Positions 56,701-64,000 of a stretch of DNA of 64,000 bases are shown here, piece by piece (position 1 is the first letter of the stretch; every line of letters starts with the position of its first letter). The translations under genes and the position numbers were made by a program. Source of the stretch: Cinclus cinclus (Eukaryota; Chordata; Aves; Passeriformes; Cinclidae); assembly GCF_963662255.1 (NCBI RefSeq), contig NC_085053.1:806001-870000 (forward strand). The letters are read 5' to 3'. Below the pieces are notes generated by a model. That model searched no databases. It saw only the letters and a list, made by a program, of their open reading frames with translations, and had not been told where the DNA came from.

Positions 56701-59700
56701 AGCTGAACTGGACTGAAAAGGCTCACAGAGAGTTCAGTGCCCAGCCTGCTGCCAAGCACAACACGAGCTCTCCAGATGCAGCCCTGGAAAGTGCAGAACC
56801 CACAAGAAATGCAGGAATGAACAGGAATTGGGATCTCTTACAGGCTTTTTAAAGCTGACCCCTGGGGGTAACCTTACACTGAGGCAGCAGCAGATTTTGC
56901 ACTGCCAAAGATTGCAAGAAACACCCTTCCCATGCCCTGAGGAGATACCTGAGTGGGGAGGCACCTGCAACACCAGGCCAATCAGGACATGTACTTCCAG
57001 CTGCTTTGCAAAGAGCTCCGGTTTTCAGACCACTCCTGTGGCTTTATTCAGGGAAAATCCCAGTCTCCAGGTGATCTCAAAACGTCTCTCAACAAAACCT
57101 GAAAAATGCCTTCCCTCACAGCATGTCTCTTTGCATCTAAATATACACTGTATGCTCTAATTTAAAGAGTCACTATTGAAAAAGAAAGCACTTGTTTGGA
57201 AATAATTCAGCACAAGGTTTTTGCTCATTTTCTTCTCTGTAAAAACCCCTAGTGACTGAGATTTCTCTGTTTTTCTCATGAAAAAGGGAGAAAACCTGGC
57301 AACTCAGACTTTGTTTACACTCTTTTCTGAAAGCCAGCATCGCCTTTAAGTTTACCAGGGAAAAAAAGCAACCACAGTTTTTACTAAAGAAGTACAGAAG
57401 AATCCCAGTGCCAAACACTTGCAGTGACAGGCAGAATACAGTGGTTTGCTCAGAAGAACATTCGCATTTCCTTAATACTCTAAACCTCTTCAGCAGCCAT
57501 GGGAAGTTGAGCTGGCAAGCAGAGATTCAGTATTATTTAGAGATTACAGTTCTTCAGCATCATTGCTGGTGATATTTCATTCCTGAAAGCAATAAGGGAG
57601 CAGCAAAGCAAACCAAGTGCCTGAACTTGCTAGTTCAATTTGCCACAAGTATTTATTAAAACATCAATGTGATGTGTGTAAGCCAGCAAAACAGTGGGCT
57701 TTAAAAGACAGGGTGCTCCAAGATGCTCAGAACTTGTTCCAGACTCCTGCAGGACTTTTTAAATGTTGAATACAAGCAATAAAACAAAAAGTAATTTATA
57801 ACCGTTGTAATCTGTTCAGTTCCCCAAACCTTTCATCAGGCCTGCGAGTTCCTGCTGAAACTGGATTTATCAAGATAAACTGTAGATGTTCTACAAACTA
57901 AGCAAACCAAGGTAAATAAGGCATGAACAAGCTGAGTTTGAACAAGAGGCTGGTCTTCTCCAGCAGGATATTAAGGTTCACTGCAGGGAAACAAGAAGCC
58001 TGTGCAGGAAGAAGATAGCTACTCCATTTGTGAACAAGATCACACCATCAGATCATTCATGGAGACCAAACTCCACAGCCAGACCAGTCTCAGCACCCTG
58101 AAAATATCCTCCTCTAATGCCTTTGCTGAAGCAACCAGCTAATGCTAAGATGACAGTGATGCTAAGAGCAAGGAATAGATATCAGCATCGTTTTGTGGCC
58201 AGTGCTCCTGCTCATGGATGAGGCACAGCATATCTGAAGCTAGATACACTTACTCAGGCTGTCAAAGAGCATTTCCATCACAGAAACAGATGAGGATCAT
58301 CTGTGGGGATGAGACAAGGCCAAGTACCACAACATCAGGATGGGATTTATCCTTGATTTTTTGTTGTCCTCACTCAGAGGACCACACTCAACCTCTTATT
58401 TTCACCACACAACTACAAGTAATACTGAGCACATCAACCTTTGCATCAGGGTCTATGGCTAATCATACAAAAGAAATGTATTTATGCAAATTATATGTTC
58501 CCAGCCTCTCTAGAGCTGTAGATCTTCTACCACTTCCAGGGTGTTTAATTTGAGCCTTCATTTCCATCACTGTAAAGCAAAGGTCTGCTCACAGCAAGCA
58601 CCTTGAAACTGGCTGAAGGGAAACACTGGAACTGAAGCAGTGGCAAAACTGTTTCACTAAGACACTGTGTGTTATGTATATCGTTTTTTAAGTAATCATA
58701 CACAGATGTTAATCTAATTACAAATTACCAAGCCATTCTCTGTTTTCACACCTGAATCTGCATGACTGATCCTCAGTGGGGTCTTCTCTTTGCAGATGTA
58801 CCACCTCAAACACAGATCAACTTCCACTGGGAAGAGATCCTCTTGGAGAGATGATGGAGAGTGAATTCACTTGCAGGAGAAAAGCCCAAGGTTACTCATG
58901 CAATAGCTTGGAAAATGTGGTGATAATTCTGGAACCAAGATAGGCCCAGGAGACTTAGCAGGAGCAGCAGCAGTCTGCTGGCTGAAGACAGAGAACAGAG
59001 AAACAAAAGCTAGAGGAGCCTCAATACACGGTTCAAGAGTCAGGAACTGTGGGAGATGAGATGAAATGTTCAATTTCCAGAGATTAGATAATTGTTTACG
59101 TTAATCTAGACCAAATTCTGCCACTAAACTGACTCAAGCCTTCTGAGCTGTCCTAGATATCGATGAATCATTTCACCTTGTTGATAAACAGATGTTGGAC
59201 CTCAGTGTGTTTGAGATTCAGGCAGCCCCACAGCAAATCCTGGCAGCACTGGGCCATTGTGACTGTAACAGGACACTGCAGCTTCCACTCCCAGGCCTTT
59301 GTCACAAACCAGGAAAAGCAAGGAATGGCAAAAGCATCTCATGGATCCGAAGAGGGAAAGAGAGCTGCAAAAGTTCCCCGTTCAGTGGCAAGGCAGAGGA
59401 AAGCTGCAGCATGCAAGACTGGATATGATGCTTCAAGTGTGAAGAAAACTTTATTTCTAACTTTACTCTTTTATAATACTCCAGCTGTCATATGATTTCT
59501 ACCTTACAGTGTGGGGAGAATAAAGGAAAACTCAGCTACAGCCCCTTTTATCAGGGACACATCTAACAGATTTCCCCAGCACAGACCTTGCCTGCTCCAG
59601 ATAATTCCTATCTGCACTTAAAAGTAGCAAGTGGTCAACACATTCTCAGAGCTTGATAAAAATCTAAGTCAAGTGTTCTCAACAAAATCCTTTTTGTTAC

Positions 59701-62024
59701 GGCACTCTGACGGCTACTTAGACTGCCAACCTGTTCAGAGAGATGCTTTAAGGATGAAGCATCATTTTAAAAATGTATTTGCAACTGTGCATATTTCACT
59801 TCAATCACTCAATTGTGAATTATACCTCAGCAAGCCCTTGAAGAAAAGAGGTGGGCTGTCAGGGGGAGAGAAAAGAAGGGAATTTCTACCAAACAAAAGA
59901 GCTCCAAGACACTGATACAACTTGGCTAGAAGCTATTCCCAGCCCACTCAACATTTTTTTCTGTACACAGACATACCAGAATCCCAACAAGAGGCATTTT
60001 TCCCAGCTGAAATACAAACCATCAGCAAATCTGACCACCACCAGAGAGAAATACGACAACCTAGTGGATGCAAAGCAAAGCAAATAAACTTAAACAGTGA
60101 AATAATCTTAGAGCTGTGTAAAGCCAAGAACCAAGAGCCACCTTAGAGAGTGGTCACACCAGCACCTGCCCAGTGCCCAGCATGCTGCTTGGCAAAGCAG
60201 GAGTCCTGCTTGCTCTCCTGACAAGAGCTGTTCACATAAAATGAAAGCACACAAGACACAAAGCACCTTTCCAGGCCTTCCCAGAAGGCTTGTGAAGAAC
60301 AGTACAACTCCACAGATGTTCACCAGGTAGTTTTACTGTCCCTTCTGCTTTGCTTTCGGGACTGAAAGCCACAGCAGGGGCCAGTGGCAATGCTGGGAGA
60401 GGCCAGGGCAGAAGGAAATATCACAGAACGCATGATTGGGACATTGGTGCGGTCAGGACCAGATTTCTGTACTCCAGCACCTGGGTGCAAACTGTTGTTT
60501 TAATCCAGAGATGCTCTGGATCCCAAGTGCTGTGCAAAGGTGGAAACACCAGCAACCAGGCTACTGCAGCCTGCAGGACAGCAATGGTGCCAAGCAAACC
60601 CAAGCATGCAAACCCAGACGAGGCCAAATGCATCGGCACATGTGAGGAGAGCTGAGCACTTTGAACTACACACATTGCACAGCAAGGGGCCAGCAGCAGA
60701 AAGCTGGCCTTGAATGCAGGTGCAGCAGGAACACAAACAGCCACTTGGACATTTAGTTGTGATCTGGAACAAGGAAACAATTGAATGAACAAGAAAAGCT
60801 TTTTACAAATGTTTTTTTAAAGATGCCCAGCAGGACCTGCCATTTAGGTGTCAGAAAAACAGGAGCATGCTGACTGAAGGCTGAACTGATAAAATCCATC
60901 TCTGAAATCCCTTATCCCTGGAAAAAGCTCAGTGCGTTTGCTTGAACTAAGCACTATCCAGGCTTCTGATCCTCAGGCACATCCCACTGGGCCAGGGGAG
61001 TAAGGAGCCACCAAAGTTCTGACTCAGTGAGCAGCTTTACAATTGAGCTGATGAATGCTGCATGTTGGGTGGGAAAAAATCCTCTGATCTGCTTTGGTAT
61101 CTGCCAGCAGCTGTCTCAGATCCTTGCTGGGACCAAACACGACCAGGCAAAGCTTATCCAAGTACCTGGAGACACTCAAAGTCTATTTGTGAAGCAAGGA
61201 CAAAGCCCACACTAATGATCTTCAGCTCTTATTAAGCAAAATAAAGCAGAATCGTGGCCAAAAGAAGATACCAATCCCTCCAGCCTGAAGAAAATCGGAG
61301 CACCTTAAATTCTGGCACAGCACAGGGAAGAGGTAGAAGAGCAAATAAAAGGGAGTTCAGCCCCTAACAAGCCACTAGCAACATGAAATATATATGATCC
61401 AGTTCTTGCAGTTCTCAGCTTTCCTTGCAAATCTTTCATTTTGAGGCAGTGGGTGCAACTTGATCAGGAAAGCAGCATATCATCTTTCTACCACCTAGAA
61501 AGCACACAGATATATTTTCATTCAAGAGGTCATTTTGGAAGGATCCTTTTGATGCTGAAAACTGCCCATCTGAGAGAAAGACATCACAGAGGAAAAGCTG
61601 TAGGACAGCCCCAAGAAAAACTCAGAGCAGACCCTGCAAACTTGTAAACCAGCAGGCAGACGGAAGTGGGAGGAGGGTAGGATTAGGAGTGCTATAGATT
61701 TATGATAAGTGATGCTCTAACAATAGCTTTCTTTTAAGAAGGAAACTCTTCCTGCTCTAGTTAATCTACTTAGCCTGCCCATACATTTCTGCACTGAGGA
61801 AGGACTGCATACAGGACAGGCAAGTCAAACTACCCACTTTAAAACTCAAAAAATACCTACCCAGTAACATGGACCATGGCAGAGGGGAAAGAAAGAGTTG
61901 CTCCCCTCAGCAGCTGTTCAGGTGACCTGTTCCAGCCTTTACATGGGCAAGATGTCCCAGGAAGGTCTTTTTCAGCCATGTTTTCCATTTTCATAATTCC
62001 TCCCCACCCTGAAAGGTCATGCAG

Positions 62025-62470
62025 ATGAAAACATCAATTTAACTAATGCCAGATGGAAGACAAGTTAAGCCATATGAATCTTTGCTGATTATATAATTAC
62101 CTTCATTTCTTGCAGAAACATGGCCATGCTTACAGTCACTGGCAGATTATTTTGTACATAAACAAACATTTCTAGGCTGTTTGTACTTTAAAGAAATTAA
62201 GTCCACATGGTTTTGACCAACGGCTTGATTACCACGTGGCACATGGATGAAAAAAACAAGACTGAATTTGAAAATGCACCAGGAAAGTTGCAGACACCCA
62301 TCTTCCCCAAGAGCCCAAAAATAATACTTTTTTAATGGGCTCATCAACTCACGGTTATAGATTTACTGGATAGAAACTTAAGATGATTTGCACTCAGTGT
62401 GAAATGCACCGGATTATTTTCTGCAGACCTCAAGGTCATTTAATTTACCTCTAATGAGCCCCAGCCCATC
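62025..62470. promoter_or_regulatory. Candidate intron 1 enhancer (motif cluster)
   Basis: This AT-rich stretch has a low-repeat texture and several factor-like motifs: atgcagatg (octamer/E-box-like) near 62023, TCAAGGTCA at 62430-62438 (the estrogen-related-receptor half-site consensus) followed by tttaatttacc, and gctgattatataattacc near 62084. Motif matches of this size occur by chance, so this is a weak call. Confidence 0.22.
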
Positions 62471-64000
62471 AGCGAGGAAAAGAGCACTGAAACGTTCAGG
62501 CTCATTTGCTCCTGAGCCAGAGCAGGATGGCAATGGGCAGTGTCAACAACAAACACACCAGAACCTCCACAGGTGATTTAGGCAAAATCTACAGGGAAAT
62601 TTCATGTACCAGTAAGGACTGCACTGAGGAACCGCTACAGAGGCAGTTTTGTGAGTCTGACTATAAAGCCACAAGCAATTCAAGATCCAGTGCACTGATG
62701 CTGATTCTTGAATGGAGCTGGTTGTGTTTGTAGGTGTCCCATTAGAATGTTTAAATTTGCATAAGAATCAGTGTGAAAGATTCAGTTACATCCCCAGCAA
62801 TCTCCAGTAGCTTTGGTTACACTGTCAAATACTCAAGTTTAGAAAGTGTCTATGTGGCAATCTCACTGCAAAGAGCCCTTCTTCCCACCAGAGCCAAAAA
62901 GAAGGGAAAGTCCAGCTCCACTCCAAGCATCTATTCATCCTGACCCACTCTGCAGCTCTGACAACACCAGCCCAGAGCTGGAGAACACACACAAGCCTTT
63001 GGACCACCCAGGGTTTATGGCACAGAGCTAAAATACCAGCCTCTAAACAAGGGGCTGGATTTCTCCTCCCCTAGTCATTGAAAGTCACTTCCTTGGCCCG
63101 AAGAGAAGCTCCACTGAGCTAGAAATGTGGTGCAGTGCTAGGTTAAGGGAGTTATCTGCTCCATCCTCACCTGCAGACTCTACCTGCACAACCATCATGC
63201 AAAGCACAGCAGAGAACTGACCCATCTCCTCTCCTCTGCCCCCCAGAAACCTCCACCCCGATGATCCACTTCACCATGTGAACTCTCTAATGCTTGCACT
63301 GGCACAAGGTGGTGGCAACCAGCAGCCAAAGTAGCTAGTCTACAAAAAGCCACCAGACACAGCAGCTTCAGAGGAGCAGGTAAAGCCACCTCTAACCTTT
63401 ACCTGGATGGTGTCAGGACAGTACAACAGCTCTGCACACATCTGAGAGAGCTCTGCAGCGAGCCAGCTGCTGGAGCCTTGCTGTAACTAGCAGGAGAGGT
63501 AAATGCTTGTGTCTGACACCCCCAGACCTGCACTGTGCAGATGGACAGCAGGAAGACAGCCCTGATGCTGGCTGCCCACAGCTGGGAGATAGGCACTGCA
63601 ACTTCTCTGCTGAGAACAGCAAGGCCCCTGTCTCTGCTGCACTCTGTGATCACACGGCTGAGACATCACTGAAATCAGGACAAACACCACAAGCTGAAGT
63701 AAAGACTGCACATGTAAAATCTGGAAGTTTGCAGGGCTGTACTGAGATTGCACTCCATAATACAGACACCCATTTTCAGCACAGCCCCTTCAGAGGCAAT
63801 CAAATCAAGCTCTGGCACAGCCTCCAGCCGAAGTGTGCAATCCCTGAAGAAACTCAAGACTGAGTGACCTCAAACGATCCTGCTATATTTGTAAAATCCT
63901 GTGTGAGGAGATGTCCTTCAACAACCCCATGACTTTCACAGAAGCTACACCACCAGACCAGCTCCCTAAAAGAGAAAGGAATCCATGTCTCCAGCACAGA

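Larger units (their letters stand above)
45747..64000 (-). other. 3' part of intron 1 of PACS1
   Basis: At least 18.3 kb without a coding exon. It contains the inverted LTR pair (52420-53615), a 30-bp minisatellite (53661-53780) and a short CA run near 47504-47519. Overlapping open frames of up to 198 codons at 47003-47690 are GC-rich chance frames with no recognisable domain. Long first introns are usual places for enhancers; one candidate is listed near 62025-62470. No GC-rich first exon or promoter was found. Confidence 0.85.

Noticed and set aside
45747..64000. Possible PACS1 exon 1 or internal promoter
   Set aside because: No GC-rich Pro/Gln/Ser coding start, no CpG island and no donor in the required phase was seen.

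Overview
The window is vertebrate, almost certainly avian and probably passerine, genomic DNA. It holds one recognisable gene on the minus strand, PACS1 (phosphofurin acidic cluster sorting protein 1). Avian origin is suggested by three CR1 LINE 3'-end fragments. Passerine origin is suggested by a solo LTR of a type I recall from songbird genomes. No sequence search was run.

Twenty-two coding exons run from 45746 down to 538. Reading phases join exactly at every junction and give 2411 nt, about 803 residues. Numbering exons by the 24-exon human model, these are exons 2 to 23. Exon 1 (GC-rich N-terminus) lies beyond position 64000 and exon 24 (C-terminus and 3' UTR) before position 1. Exons 2-5 carry the cargo/adaptor-binding FBR, with the CK2-docking RRKRY motif and the residue matching human Arg203. 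Exons 6-13 carry the acidic, Ser-rich middle region (Ser278 CK2 site, basic PKKQRRSI stretch). Exons 14-23 carry the conserved C-terminal PACS region.

Layout: 1-7350, exons 23-20 with two CR1 fragments. 7350-17200, long introns 19 and 18 with homopolymer, short tandem duplications and a CpG-dense islet. 17200-28230, exons 18-10 with a CR1 fragment and an antisense solo LTR. 28230-37580, exons 9-4. 37580-45750, exons 3 and 2, with a second inverted copy of the same LTR, an (ATCC)11 tract beside the exon 3 donor and an ERVL-like solo LTR. 45750-64000, the 3' part of intron 1, with two oppositely oriented LTRs of one family that form an inverted repeat with arms of over 500 bp, plus a 30-bp minisatellite.

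I found no second gene, RNA gene, CRISPR or prokaryotic system. The most interesting features are the inverted LTR pair, whose left arm looks G-to-A hypermutated; a weak exon 7 splice donor with a stronger in-frame donor 24 nt inside the exon; and a CGA codon at the Arg203 position.
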